Shown: positions 1-8,898, numbered from the stretch's first letter. The stretch is DNA of 37,463 bases from DAOUBP01 sp034432655 (GCA_034432655.1 DAOUBP010000071.1:1-37463); one strand, 5' to 3'. Numbers and translations are program-made. The notes: generated from the letters alone by a model not told the origin.

Positions 1-235
1 CGGTTCGGCAGGCCGCGCGACCGGCTCGGCGGCTGCTTTGCGGGTGCGGGTCGGTTGCGCCGGTTCGGCAGGTGGCGCGACCGGCTCGGCGGCTGCCTTG
101 CGGCTGCGCGATGGTGGCGCCGGTTCGGCAGGCCGCGCGACCGGCTCGGCGGCTGCCTTGCGGCTGCGCGACGGTTGCGCCGGTTCGATAGGGGCAGGCT
201 CCGGCGCTGTCTTGCGGACCCGCGACGTTTTCGCC
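1..235. repeat. 60-base tandem repeat coding the basic tail of the GyrA-like protein
   Basis: Three nearly identical 60-base units start at 1, 61 and 121, with a degenerate fourth from 181. On the coding (minus) strand each gives 20 residues of the type P-A-E-P-A-x-P-(S/T)-R-(S/T)-R-K-A-A-A-E-P-V-A-R. The array continues beyond the window. It resembles the Pro/Ala/Lys/Arg repeats of histone-H1-like bacterial tails, which is a similarity of composition only. Confidence 0.9.
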
Positions 236-2853
236 GGCTCCGTCGGGGCCGGAGCAGGCCCGGCAACCGTTTTGCGGCTGCGTGTTGGCTTCATCTCAGC
301 CTTAGCCTCAGCCTTAGCCTCAGCCTTAGCCTCAACCTTAGCCTCAGCCTTAGCCTCAACCTTAGCCTCAGCCTCAGCCTTAGCCTCAGCCTCGCCCGCA
401 GCAACCACAAACGCCCGTGCAACCGTCTCGCCGGCGGCCAGCGCGACCGCCTGCTTGCCGGTGGTGGCCCGGCCCATTTCCGGAACGTCGGCCGGGGCCA
501 GCAGCCGGCCCTTGCCGCTGCTCAGGGTGCACAGCAGGGCGTCCCCAGCTGCCATTACCTGCGCGGCCGCCAGCGGGCCCGATTTGGCCGTAAGTTTGGC
601 GGCCACCACCCCCTGGCCGTTGCGGCCCTGCGCCGGGAAATCAGTCAGGGGCGTGCGTTTGACGAAGCCGAGCGCGGTGGCGATCGCGAGGTGGGTTGGC
701 AAACTGGTAGATTGGGAGCTGGTAGATTGCGGGAGGGCGGCGGCGATGACGCGATCTTTTGCAGCCAGCTTGATCCCGCCGATGCCGCCTGCGGGCAGTC
801 CCATAGCGCGCACGTCATCCTCGGCGAAGCGGATGGCCTGGCCCTGGGCCGTGACGAGCATGACCTCGCCGCCGCCGGGGCTGATACCGGCCCAGACCAG
901 CTCATCGCCGTCGTCCAGGCCGATAACTGCCGGGTTCGTCCCGGCCTGATCCATGAGATCAGATAGGGTCACCCGTTTGACCTTGCCCTGGGCAGTGGCA
1001 AGGAGCAGATAACCGCCCTTTGTTTCGCCCCCGGGTTTCGGGATGGCCAGCAATGCCACCACCCGGTCGCGCCGGCTCAGGCCGGACAGTTCGGCGAAAT
1101 GGCTTCCGGCCTCTGGCACCTGGTGGGCGTTGATCCGGCTGACCTGACCTTTGGCGCTGAAGAGGTAAAGGTCGTCCCGCGTGTTGGCTCTGGTGAGCAA
1201 GACCGGTGCGTTCTTGAGGCCGCCGGCCTCCGCTTCCCCGGGCACGGCGCCCGCAGCGCGCTGCCGCGCCAGCGATCCGTCGGCCGACATGCTGACCCAG
1301 ACTTCTTCGTCGGGCAGCAGGTCGTGGGCTGTCAGAGTGCCCTGGGCGCGATCGGCGATTTGCGTGCGCCGGGCATCGCCGTACTTCTCTTTCAGGGTCA
1401 TCAGGTCCTGCCTGATCACCGCCAGCACCTTTTTGGGGGATTTGAGCAGCGCCTCCAATTCCCGGATGCGCGCTACTAATTCCCTGTATTCGTCCTGCAG
1501 TTTGCGGCGCTCCAGCGCGGCCAGCCGGCGCAGCTGCATGTCCAGGATCGCCTGGGCCTGGATCTCGGTGAATTTGAACTTCTCGATCAGCCCTTGCCTG
1601 GCGCTCTCCGCCGTGCGCGAGGCCCGGATCAGGGCGATCACCTCATCCAGCACGTCCAGGGCGCGCAGCAGGCCTTCCAGGATGTGGGCGCGCAGCTTTG
1701 CCTTTTCCAGTTCATATTTGCTGCGGCGGACGATCACGACCTGGCGGTGCTCCAGGAAGTGCAGCAGCATGCGTTTCAGGCTGAGCAGCCGCGGCTCGCC
1801 GTCCACCAGTGCCAGCAGCGAGACACCGAAGGTTTGCTGCAGCGGGGTGAGCTTGAAGAGCTCTGCGAGCACCTGGCGCGGTTCGACGGTGCGGGTCATT
1901 TCGATGCAGATGCGCATGCCGGTGCGGTCCGACTCATCCCGCAGGTCGGTGATCCCTTCGATGCGGCCATCGCGCGCCAGCTCCGCAATGCGTTCGATCA
2001 GGTTAGTCTTGTTGGTTTGATAGGGCAGTTCGGTGATCACAATGCGGCTGCGGTTGCGGCTCATCTCTTCGATGTGTGCCTTGGCCTGCAGCACAATGCT
2101 GCCGCGGCCGCTGGCGTAGGCCTTGGCGATCACGTCTTCCCGATCCTGTGCCTCGTCGCCCGCGCGCGCGTAGCGATACACCACGCCGCCGGTGGGGAAG
2201 TCAGGCCCGGGGATGAAGCGCATCAGGTCTTCGACCGAGACGTCGTCATGCCGATCGTAGTTGTCAATCAAGTAGCAGAGCGCCTCGCAGACCTCGCTCA
2301 AGTTGTGCGGCGGGATGTTGGTGGACATGCCGACCGCAATGCCGCTGGAACCGTTGACCACCAGGTTAGGCAGGGCGGCAGGGAGCACCGATGGCTCTTT
2401 CAGGGTGCCGTCGAAGTTATCCGTCCAGTCAACCGTGTCCATCTCGATATCGGCCAACATCTCGGTGGCGATCTGGGCCAGCCGCGCTTCGGTGTAGCGC
2501 ATGGCGGCCGCGTTGTCCCCGTCAATGGAGCCGAAGTTGCCCTGGCCGTCTACCAAAGGGTAACGCAGGCTGAAGTCTTGCGCCATGCGGACCATCGCTT
2601 CGTACACGGCCGCATCGCCGTGGGGATGGTACTTGCCCAGCACCTCGCCGACAATACGCGCCGATTTTTTGTACGGCTTGTCGGGCGCCAGGCCCAAGTC
2701 GTGCATGGCGTAGAGGATGCGCCGGTGTACCGGTTTGAGGCCATCGCGCACGTCGGGCAACGCGCGGGCGACGATTACGCTCATCGCGTAATCGAGGTAG
2801 GACGCCTGCATCTCGGCGTCAATGCTAATCTGGCGGACGATTCCGAGTTCCAT
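1..2853 (-). CDS. gyrA: DNA gyrase/topoisomerase IV subunit A, GyrA-like (partial, C-terminus off the window)
   Basis: DNA-breaking and rejoining subunit of a type IIA topoisomerase, expected to pair with a GyrB/ParE partner not in this window. Translation from ATG at 2853 begins MELGIVRQISIDAEMQ and shows the family landmarks YAMSVIVARALPDVRDGLKPVHRR-like sequence in pieces and the active-site motif AAMRYTEARL, with the catalytic Tyr at residue 120. A coiled-coil tower and about six C-terminal beta-propeller blades follow (blade motifs such as DDLYLFSAKGQVSRI and GEVMLVTAQGQAIRF). The canonical GyrA box (QRRGGKG type) is not visible in blade 1, where LARQRAAGAVPGEAE lies instead, so a ParC-like activity is possible. 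After the propeller, from about residue 820, comes a long Ala/Glu/Lys then Pro/Arg/Lys-rich tail still open at the window edge (at least 951 residues; usual GyrA is about 800-880). An AGGGG ribosome site lies 7 bases before the start. uvrB lies upstream on the same strand. Confidence 0.93.
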   Translation of the reverse strand, partial: MELGIVRQISIDAEMQASYLDYAMSVIVARALPDVRDGLKPVHRRILYAMHDLGLAPDKPYKKSARIVGEVLGKYHPHGDAAVYEAMVRMAQDFSLRYPLVDGQGNFGSIDGDNAAAMRYTEARLAQIATEMLADIEMDTVDWTDNFDGTLKEPSVLPAALPNLVVNGSSGIAVGMSTNIPPHNLSEVCEALCYLIDNYDRHDDVSVEDLMRFIPGPDFPTGGVVYRYARAGDEAQDREDVIAKAYASGRGSIVLQAKAHIEEMSRNRSRIVITELPYQTNKTNLIERIAELARDGRIEGITDLRDESDRTGMRICIEMTRTVEPRQVLAELFKLTPLQQTFGVSLLALVDGEPRLLSLKRMLLHFLEHRQVVIVRRSKYELEKAKLRAHILEGLLRALDVLDEVIALIRASRTAESARQGLIEKFKFTEIQAQAILDMQLRRLAALERRKLQDEYRELVARIRELEALLKSPKKVLAVIRQDLMTLKEKYGDARRTQIADRAQGTLTAHDLLPDEEVWVSMSADGSLARQRAAGAVPGEAEAGGLKNAPVLLTRANTRDDLYLFSAKGQVSRINAHQVPEAGSHFAELSGLSRRDRVVALLAIPKPGGETKGGYLLLATAQGKVKRVTLSDLMDQAGTNPAVIGLDDGDELVWAGISPGGGEVMLVTAQGQAIRFAEDDVRAMGLPAGGIGGIKLAAKDRVIAAALPQSTSSQSTSLPTHLAIATALGFVKRTPLTDFPAQGRNGQGVVAAKLTAKSGPLAAAQVMAAGDALLCTLSSGKGRLLAPADVPEMGRATTGKQAVALAAGETVARAFVVAAGEAEAKAEAEAKVEAKAEAKVEAKAEAKAEAKAEMKPTRSRKTVAGPAPAPTEPAKTSRVRKTAPEPAPIEPAQPSRSRKAAAEPVARPAEPAPPSRSRKAAAEPVAPPAEPAQPTRTRKAAAEPVARPAEP
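296..396. repeat. Short Ala-Glu-Lys coding repeat in the GyrA-like tail
   Basis: The plus strand shows a run of agcctcagcctt-type 6/12-base units. On the minus coding strand it reads as alternating A-E and A-K pairs (AEAKAEAEAKVEAKAE and so on), a charged, probably helical linker between the propeller and the 60-base repeat tail. Confidence 0.85.
694..731. repeat. In-frame TTGGTAGA-family fragment in the GyrA-like gene
   Basis: The plus strand reads GGTTGGCAAACTGGTAGATT then GGGAGCTGGTAGATT, the same octamer-based units as at 13217-13401 and 16886-16972. On the coding strand it gives PQSTSSQSTSLP at about residues 707-720, in a loop of the beta-propeller domain. Confidence 0.75.
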
Positions 2854-2870
2854 GAATAGGCCCCTATTTC

Positions 2871-2985
2871 GGATTCGGGATTGCGGATTGGTGAAATTGC
2901 GGATTGTGGATTGGACGTATCTTGCGGTATAAGCTGCAATCCACAATTCGCGATCCGCGATTCGCAATCGTCAATCCGCAATCTC
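2871..2985. repeat. Hairpin-forming heptamer repeat element, GCGGATT family
   Basis: The left arm (2871-2914) carries several copies of GCGGATT/GTGGATT and the right arm (about 2935-2985) carries their reverse complements (AATCCGC, AATCCAC), separated by about 20 bases, so the whole region can fold into an imperfect long hairpin. It fills the space between uvrB and the GyrA-like gene. The uvrB stop codon (2973-2971, minus strand) lies inside the right arm, in GCGGATTGA. A related piece (ATTCGGGATTG) is seen at 10741-10751. Confidence 0.85.
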
Positions 2986-5061
2986 TTTGATCTGCTCCCA
3001 AATAGGCCGCGTGTCCTGCGCCAGCAGCGCCTGCCGCAGCTCGATGATCTGATCGCGCAAGAGGGCAGCTTTTTCGAACTCCAACGCCTGGGCGGCCGCT
3101 TTCATCTGTTTCTCCAGGTCCTTGATCAGCCGCGTCACCTCATCTTTGGGCAGTGTGGTCGGTGCAACGTGATATTCTGGCCCCGGTTCGGCCACGGCCA
3201 TTACACCCCCTGCGGTCGCCCCAGCAGCGCGCCAGCGCGGGATGGCCGCGCCTGCGCCCCGCTCGGCCTGGACGCGTTGGGTCAGGTCGCGCACAGCTTT
3301 GACAATGGATTGCGGCACGATCCCGTGCGCCGCGTTGTACGCCTCTTGTTTGGCGCGGCGGCGGTTGGTCTCATCAATGGCCCGCCGCATCGAGTCGGTG
3401 ATGGTGTCGGCATACAGGATGGCTTTGCCGTTGACATGGCGAGCTGCGCGGCCGATGGTCTGGATCAGCGCCTGTTCGGAGCGCAGGAATCCCTCTTTGT
3501 CCGCATCCAGGATCGCCACCAGGCTCACTTCCGGCAAGTCCAACCCCTCGCGCAGCAGGTTGATGCCCACCACGACGTCGTATACCCCCAGGCGCAGGTC
3601 ACGCAGGATCTCGACGCGCTCGATGGTCTGCACCTCGGAGTGCAGGTAGTGCACCTTCACCCCGACCTCCTGGAGGTAATCTGCCAGGTCCTCGGCCATG
3701 CGCTTAGTCAACGTGGTCACCAGCACCCGCTCCCCTTTGGCGACCCGGAGCCGGATCTCTTTGAGCAGGTCGTCCACCTGTCCTTTGGTGGGACGGACCT
3801 CGACCTGCGGGTCTACCAGGCCGGTGGGCCGGATGATCTGTTCCACGACCTGGGAGGAGTGTTTCAGCTCGTAAGGCCCAGGGGTGGCACTGGTGTAGAT
3901 GACCTGGTTCAGAGACGCCTCCCATTCCTCGAAGGTCAGCGGCCGATTGTCCAGCGCGCAGGGGAGTCGGAAGCCGTAATCTACCAGCACCTGTTTGCGC
4001 GAGCGGTCTCCGTTGTACATGCCGTGGATCTGCGGGATTGTCATGTGCGACTCGTCTACGATCATCAGATAGTCGGCCGGGAAGTAGTCGAGCAGCGTCC
4101 ACGGCCGCGAGCCGGGGGGCCGTAACGAGAGCGGCCGGCTGTAGTTTTCGATGCCGGAGCAGTAACCGACCTCGCGCAACATTTCCATGTCGTAGCGTGT
4201 GCGCTGTTCCAGCCGTTGCGCCTCCAGCAATTTGCCCTCGGCACGAAACTTCTTCAGCTGTTCCTCCAGCTCGGCCTCGATGATCTCCAGCGCCTGGGTG
4301 ATCTTCTCCTGCGGGGTCACGAAGTGTTTGGCCGGGAAGATCTCGATTTCGTCCAGTTTGCGCAGCACTTCGCCGGTGAGCGGGTCAATCTCGGTGATAC
4401 GATCCACCTCATCGCCGAAGAACTCCACCCGATACGCCAGATCAGCGTAGGCGGGCATCACTTCCAAGGTGTCCCCGCGCAGGCGAAACCGGCCGCGTCG
4501 TAGCTCCAGGTCGTTGCGTTCGTAGAAGATATCCACCAGCTGGCGCAATACCAGTTCACGGCGTACCAGCTCGCCGCGCTTCAGCTTCACCGACACACGA
4601 CCGTACTCAGCCGGATCGCCCAGGCCGTAAATGCACGACACCGACGCAACGATCAGCACATCGCGACGGCTGAGGAGCGCGGAAGTGGCGGCCAGCCGCA
4701 GCCGGTCAATCTCCTCGTTGATCTGGGCGTCTTTTTCGATGTAGGTATCAGTGCGCGGGAGATAGGCCTCCGGCTGATAGTAGTCGTAGTAGCTGACAAA
4801 ATACTCAACGGCGTTGTGCGGAAAGAACTCCCGGAACTCGCTGTAGAGTTGCGCCGCAAGCGTCTTGTTGTGGCACATCACCAGGGTGGGCCGGTTGACA
4901 GCCTCGATGACGGCTGCCATCACGTAGGTCTTGCCGGTACCGGTGGCGCCGAGCAGGGTCTGATGTTTGTAGCCGCGCCGCAGCCCCTCCACCAGCTGTC
5001 GGATCGCCTCGGGTTGATCGCCGGTGGGTTTGAAGTCGGACACGAGCTTGAAATCAGGCAT
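2971..5061 (-). CDS. uvrB: Excinuclease ABC subunit B (UvrB)
   Basis: Damage-verification helicase-like ATPase of nucleotide excision repair; loads with UvrA and hands the lesion to UvrC. 696 residues, close to the usual 660-690. Visible: Walker A GATGTGKT at 38-45, the lesion-probing beta-hairpin YYDYYQPEAYLP at about 92-103, the UvrB helicase motif TSATPGPYE, the late motif QTIGRAARH, and a C-terminal UVR domain (KDLEKQMKAAAQALEFEKAA) for UvrC contact. The start is supported by GGAG six bases upstream and by a good promoter just beyond. The last codons and the stop are made by the GCGGATT repeat element. Downstream on the same strand, 117 bases away, is the GyrA-like gene. Confidence 0.98.
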   Translation of the reverse strand: MPDFKLVSDFKPTGDQPEAIRQLVEGLRRGYKHQTLLGATGTGKTYVMAAVIEAVNRPTLVMCHNKTLAAQLYSEFREFFPHNAVEYFVSYYDYYQPEAYLPRTDTYIEKDAQINEEIDRLRLAATSALLSRRDVLIVASVSCIYGLGDPAEYGRVSVKLKRGELVRRELVLRQLVDIFYERNDLELRRGRFRLRGDTLEVMPAYADLAYRVEFFGDEVDRITEIDPLTGEVLRKLDEIEIFPAKHFVTPQEKITQALEIIEAELEEQLKKFRAEGKLLEAQRLEQRTRYDMEMLREVGYCSGIENYSRPLSLRPPGSRPWTLLDYFPADYLMIVDESHMTIPQIHGMYNGDRSRKQVLVDYGFRLPCALDNRPLTFEEWEASLNQVIYTSATPGPYELKHSSQVVEQIIRPTGLVDPQVEVRPTKGQVDDLLKEIRLRVAKGERVLVTTLTKRMAEDLADYLQEVGVKVHYLHSEVQTIERVEILRDLRLGVYDVVVGINLLREGLDLPEVSLVAILDADKEGFLRSEQALIQTIGRAARHVNGKAILYADTITDSMRRAIDETNRRRAKQEAYNAAHGIVPQSIVKAVRDLTQRVQAERGAGAAIPRWRAAGATAGGVMAVAEPGPEYHVAPTTLPKDEVTRLIKDLEKQMKAAAQALEFEKAALLRDQIIELRQALLAQDTRPIWEQIKEIAD

Positions 5062-5093
5062 TGCGACTCCAGAACAAAGGTTCGTTCGCCATG

Positions 5094-5122
5094 ATTATAC
5101 CCTGTTCCGGTGGGTTTGTCCA
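5094..5122 (-). promoter_or_regulatory. uvrB promoter
   Basis: On the minus strand TGGACA (5122-5117) is followed after exactly 17 bases by a perfect TATAAT (5099-5094), about 32 bases before the uvrB start. This is a near-consensus sigma-70-type promoter. No LexA-like box was recognised beside it. Confidence 0.75.
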
Positions 5123-5146
5123 CATTCCTTCGAACCCGCTCATCAA

Positions 5147-5677
5147 ATGAAGTCTCTGACTCTGATTGCGCTTTTGCTGGTCGTTGCCCTCTTTGCAGCG
5201 GCTTGCTATCCCACTACCCCGACGCCTGAATCCGCCCCGGCGCCTGCGACGCCTGCTGCGGGGCAGCCGCGGGACATCGTGGACATTGCGGTTGCTGATG
5301 GACGTTTCACCAAACTGGTGACGGCGGTGCAGGCTGCCGGGCTGGTGGAGACGTTGAAGGGTGCGGGGCCGTTCACGGTGTTTGCGCCGACCGACGAGGC
5401 GTTCGCCAAGCTGCCGGAGGGGACGTTTGAGGCTTTGGCGGCTGACGTGCCGCAGTTGAAGGACATCCTGCTTTATCATGTGGTGCCGGGCAAGGTGATG
5501 GCGGCGGACGTGGTGAAGCTGGCGTCGGCGGACACGGCGTTGGGCAAGCCGATAGCCATCAAGGTGGAAGGCGGCAAGGTGATGATCAACGAGGCCACCG
5601 TGCTGATCACCGACATTGAGGCCAGCAACGGCGTCATCCATGTCATTGACACCGTGATCCTGCCCCCTGCGCAATAA
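5147..5677 (+). CDS. Fasciclin (FAS1) domain lipoprotein
   Basis: Secreted, probably lipid-anchored surface protein with one FAS1 domain, a fold used in adhesion and matrix contacts. The chosen start (ATG 5147) gives MKSLTLIALLLVVALFAAAC, a signal peptide ending in a lipobox with the acceptor Cys at 20; an upstream in-frame ATG at 5024 overlaps uvrB and its promoter and is unlikely. A short Pro/Thr/Ala-rich linker (about 22-45) leads into the FAS1 domain (about 45-176), with its typical H1 motif FTVFAPTDEAFAKLP and H2-like ending NGVIHVIDTVILPP. 176 residues in total, a standard single-domain form. It stands alone between divergent uvrB and the GH3-like gene downstream. Specific ligand unknown. 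Confidence 0.92.
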   Translation: MKSLTLIALLLVVALFAAACYPTTPTPESAPAPATPAAGQPRDIVDIAVADGRFTKLVTAVQAAGLVETLKGAGPFTVFAPTDEAFAKLPEGTFEALAADVPQLKDILLYHVVPGKVMAADVVKLASADTALGKPIAIKVEGGKVMINEATVLITDIEASNGVIHVIDTVILPPAQ

Positions 5678-5701
5678 CCTCTTGTTGAATTGCCGACTCG
5701 G

Positions 5702-5754
5702 TTGACGCGAGCGCCCGTTCCGGCTAAAATGGATTCGCTCCACCGGAGCGGGCG
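5702..5754 (+). promoter_or_regulatory. Promoter with overlapping inverted repeat before the GH3-like gene
   Basis: TTGACG (5702-5707), 17 bases, TAAAAT (5725-5730), with the gene starting at 5762. A 12-base inverted repeat with one mismatch (CGCCCGTTCCGG at 5712-5723 and CCGGAGCGGGCG at 5743-5754) brackets the -10 element and the presumed start of transcription. It could be an operator or a 5' hairpin. No convincing ribosome site precedes the ATG. Confidence 0.65.
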
Positions 5755-5761
5755 TTAAGCA

Positions 5762-8700
5762 ATGCGTCGCATCTACTACTTGCTTTTCCTATGCATCTGG
5801 TTGTTTTCCGGCTTCCTGCCGTGGGCAGCGCCCGCGCAGGCCGATTTCGCGCGCCAGCAAGGGACGCCCGCAACGCGCAACCAGACTGAACCCCTTGATC
5901 CGACGCCAACCTCTACAGCCACCCCTGTCCCGGCGCCGACGGTGGACCTGGATGAGCTCCTGTCGCGGATGACCGTGGCCGACAAAGTCGGCCAACTCTT
6001 CCTGATCACGTTTCAGGGCCGGGACGTATCCCCCGATTCCGACGTGGCGGTGTTAGTGCGCGATTACCGGGTGGGCGGGGTGGTGCTTTTGCCTGAAAAT
6101 GATAACTATCGTAACGTGCCGGTGCCGGCTTCCGGTGCGGGGCGCGGGTCACAGCCTGCGGTTGCAGATACGCCGCTGCAACCTGTCCTGCTGGATACCC
6201 CCACACAGATCATCGAGCTGGCCAACGCGTTGCAGCAGCTGGCCTTCAGCCCGCCGCGTCCGATCAAGCCGGCTGCTGTTATCACCGGTACGGCGCCTTT
6301 GACCACCACACAGCCCCTGACACCGACAGAGACGCTCACAGGGACTTTGCCGCTTATCTCCGATTTGGAGCCCGCACCGACCTTGACACCCACTGCCACG
6401 CCCACGGCCACCCCTACGCCGACCCCTGAACCGACGCCGGCTGCTGAACCGTCCGGGGTCGGCATCCCGCTTTGGATCGCGTTGGATTGGCCGGGAGATG
6501 ACAGTTCATTTTTTGCCGGCACGGGTGGTTTCACACCGTTGCCCAGCGCAATGGCCGTAGGCGCGACCTGGTCGCCGGCGCTGGCCGAGCAAACCGGCCA
6601 GGTGGTGGGCCAGGAGCTGGCCGCGGTGGGGGTAAACCTCTTACTGGGACCCACCCTGGACGTTTTGGACGTGCCGCGGCCCGGCAACAAAGGGGACCTG
6701 GGCCTGCGCACCTTCGGCGGCGATCCGTTTTGGGTCGGCCAGATGGGGCAGGCGTTCATCCGTGGGGTGCAGGCCGGTGCAGATGGCGCAGTGATGACCG
6801 CTGCCAAACATTTCCCAGGCCAGGGGGGGAGCGACCGCCGGCCCGAGGAGGAGGTGCCTACCGTGCAGCGGCCGCTGCAACAGCTGCGTCAGATCGAGCT
6901 GGCGCCGTTTGTGGCTGTCACCTCCGGTTTTGACCGCGGTGTGCCCGGCACTACAGCTGCTCTGATGACCTCCCACATTCGCTATCGCGGTTTGCAAGCC
7001 AGCATCCGCGAAGTGACACCGCCCATCAGCCTGGCGCCACAGCTGCAAGACCTGGTCGCGCTGACGGAGTTTGCGGCCTGGCGCGCGGCCGGCGGGCTGT
7101 TGATCAGCGAGGCGCTGGGGGTGCCCGCGCTGCGCCGCTATTATGACCCGACGCTCACCCGCTTTCCCCATCGCCAGGTGGCGCAGGACGCGTTCCTGGC
7201 GGGCAATGATTTGCTTTATCTGGGCCGCTTTGCCTTGACCGATAACTGGCCGGACCAGGTCAAGGCGATCAAGGAAACGATCGTTTTCTTTCAGGAAAAG
7301 TACGAAAACGACAGTACTTTTCGGGCCCGTGTGGACGATGCGGTGAGGCGCATCTTGCGCCACAAGCTGAGCATCTATGGCGGAAGCTGGTCGCTTGAGA
7401 AGCTACTTCGCAACCGGGACGCAGCAGAGGCCAGCGTGGGCAAAGGCAGGGCCGTGACCGCAGCTGTGGCGCGCGCCGGCCTGACGCTGATTTATCCGGG
7501 CCGGGAGGAATTGGCCGAACGGCTGCCCAGCGCGCCGCTGGCCCGGGAGCCGATCGTGATCTTCAGCGATGCCCGTGCTGTGCGCGAGTGCGCAGCCTGC
7601 GAGCCGGTGGCACTCATCCAGCCCAAAGCCATCGAGGAGCTCATCTTGCGCCTGTATGGCCCGACGGCCACCGGCCAGATCGCAGCAGACCAGATTCGCA
7701 GTTTTACTTTCGCCGATTTGTACCGCTCGTTGTCCGGCGCGGCTGCTGAAAACGATCCCGTGACGCGCGCCATCGCCGAAGCGCGCTGGCTCATTTTCGT
7801 CCAGCTTGACCCGATTCCTGATGAGTACCCGGAATCCGCGGCCCTGCGCACCTTCCTGGCCCGGCGTTCGGAGACTTTGCGGGACAAGCGCCTGGTGGTG
7901 TTTGCGGCCAGCGCACCGTACTATCTGGACACCACCGAGATCAGCAAGCTGACGGCCTATTTTGGCATCTACAGCCGCACGCAGCCGTTCCTGGAGACAG
8001 CGGTGCGTGCCCTGTTCCGCGAATTTACCCCGGTCGGCGCGCCCCCGGTGTCGGTGTCAGGGATCAATTATGAGCTGATCCGCCAGCTGGAGCCGGCCCC
8101 CGGACAGATCATCGCGCTCAGCCCGGTAGGTGCGGGCGAGGTGATCACCCGCAGCATCCAGGTGGGCAGCCAGCTGGAGCTTGAGACCGGTCTCATCCTG
8201 GATCGCAATGGCCACCCGGTGCCCGATGGCACGCTGGTGGAATTTCATCTGCGTTATCCGACGGAGTCACTGGCCCTGGCGCCGAAGATCGAAACGACGA
8301 CGGGGGGCCGGGCGCGCACGGTGGTGACCCTGGACCGGGCCGGTGAGCTGTGGATCACCGTGCGGGCCGGCGAGGCGAAGGACTCGACGCGCATCGAGCT
8401 GAAGGTGGGCGGCGACACGCCGGGCACTATTGCCACGGTGGTGCCCACCCCCACGCCGGAGCCCACCCCGACGTTGACGGTCACGCCGCTGCCGACCGCG
8501 ACATCGGTGCCGACCCCGTCCCCCAGCCCTGAGCCGACCGCGTCTCCACCGGGAGAGGCGGATCAGCAGCGGCGGGCGCGCGTCAATCTGGCCTCGTTCC
8601 TGTTCGGCCTGTTGGGGACCAGCCTGGCCAGCGGCCTGGCCTTCATCTTGCGGCGGTCGCGGCCTGATGCGACCAGGACCGATCGCGCCAACACTTTGTG

Positions 8701-8884
8701 GGCGCTGACGGCGGCGTTATGGGCCAGTGTCCTCGCGTGGAGTGCCTATGTGCTCTATGCCCTGGGGTGGGTGCCCGGCGCAACAGCGCTACAAGCCGGG
8801 GGGCATGTGTGGGCAGCGGGCGCAGTGACCCTACTCGGCGGGCTGTTGGCTCTGCCCTGGCTGGCGCGGAAGTCGGGAGGGTAG
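5762..8884 (+). CDS. Secreted, membrane-anchored GH3-family protein (beta-N-acetylhexosaminidase-like, catalytic residues altered)
   Basis: 1040 residues. A signal peptide (1-28) is followed by a Pro/Thr stretch and a glycoside hydrolase family 3 TIM-barrel domain (from about 60, MTVADKVGQLFLITFQG) interrupted by a long Thr/Pro-rich insert (about 150-230). The substrate-loop motif AKHFPGQGGS is at about 348-357. A second alpha/beta domain (about 560-750), an Ig-like segment (GLILDRNGHPVPDGTLVEFHL), another Pro/Thr linker and three hydrophobic helices (about 945-1035) complete it. NagZ-type enzymes use an Asp nucleophile in an SDD motif and an Asp-His pair after the KHFPG loop. Here the nucleophile position reads SEALG (Glu450), and DRRPEEEVP replaces the DSH segment, so ordinary NagZ catalysis is doubtful. 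It may be a binding protein, a divergent enzyme or a cell-wall sensor. Confidence 0.85.
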   Translation: MRRIYYLLFLCIWLFSGFLPWAAPAQADFARQQGTPATRNQTEPLDPTPTSTATPVPAPTVDLDELLSRMTVADKVGQLFLITFQGRDVSPDSDVAVLVRDYRVGGVVLLPENDNYRNVPVPASGAGRGSQPAVADTPLQPVLLDTPTQIIELANALQQLAFSPPRPIKPAAVITGTAPLTTTQPLTPTETLTGTLPLISDLEPAPTLTPTATPTATPTPTPEPTPAAEPSGVGIPLWIALDWPGDDSSFFAGTGGFTPLPSAMAVGATWSPALAEQTGQVVGQELAAVGVNLLLGPTLDVLDVPRPGNKGDLGLRTFGGDPFWVGQMGQAFIRGVQAGADGAVMTAAKHFPGQGGSDRRPEEEVPTVQRPLQQLRQIELAPFVAVTSGFDRGVPGTTAALMTSHIRYRGLQASIREVTPPISLAPQLQDLVALTEFAAWRAAGGLLISEALGVPALRRYYDPTLTRFPHRQVAQDAFLAGNDLLYLGRFALTDNWPDQVKAIKETIVFFQEKYENDSTFRARVDDAVRRILRHKLSIYGGSWSLEKLLRNRDAAEASVGKGRAVTAAVARAGLTLIYPGREELAERLPSAPLAREPIVIFSDARAVRECAACEPVALIQPKAIEELILRLYGPTATGQIAADQIRSFTFADLYRSLSGAAAENDPVTRAIAEARWLIFVQLDPIPDEYPESAALRTFLARRSETLRDKRLVVFAASAPYYLDTTEISKLTAYFGIYSRTQPFLETAVRALFREFTPVGAPPVSVSGINYELIRQLEPAPGQIIALSPVGAGEVITRSIQVGSQLELETGLILDRNGHPVPDGTLVEFHLRYPTESLALAPKIETTTGGRARTVVTLDRAGELWITVRAGEAKDSTRIELKVGGDTPGTIATVVPTPTPEPTPTLTVTPLPTATSVPTPSPSPEPTASPPGEADQQRRARVNLASFLFGLLGTSLASGLAFILRRSRPDATRTDRANTLWALTAALWASVLAWSAYVLYALGWVPGATALQAGGHVWAAGAVTLLGGLLALPWLARKSGG

Positions 8885-8898
8885 GACAGGGCGACTTT

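Noticed and set aside
1594..2859. Long plus-strand frame of 421 codons
   Set aside because: Antisense to the GyrA-like gene, whose minus-strand protein matches its family throughout; caused by high GC content.
5024..5146. Longer fasciclin protein from the upstream ATG at 5024
   Set aside because: It would overlap uvrB and its promoter and bury the clear lipoprotein signal peptide.
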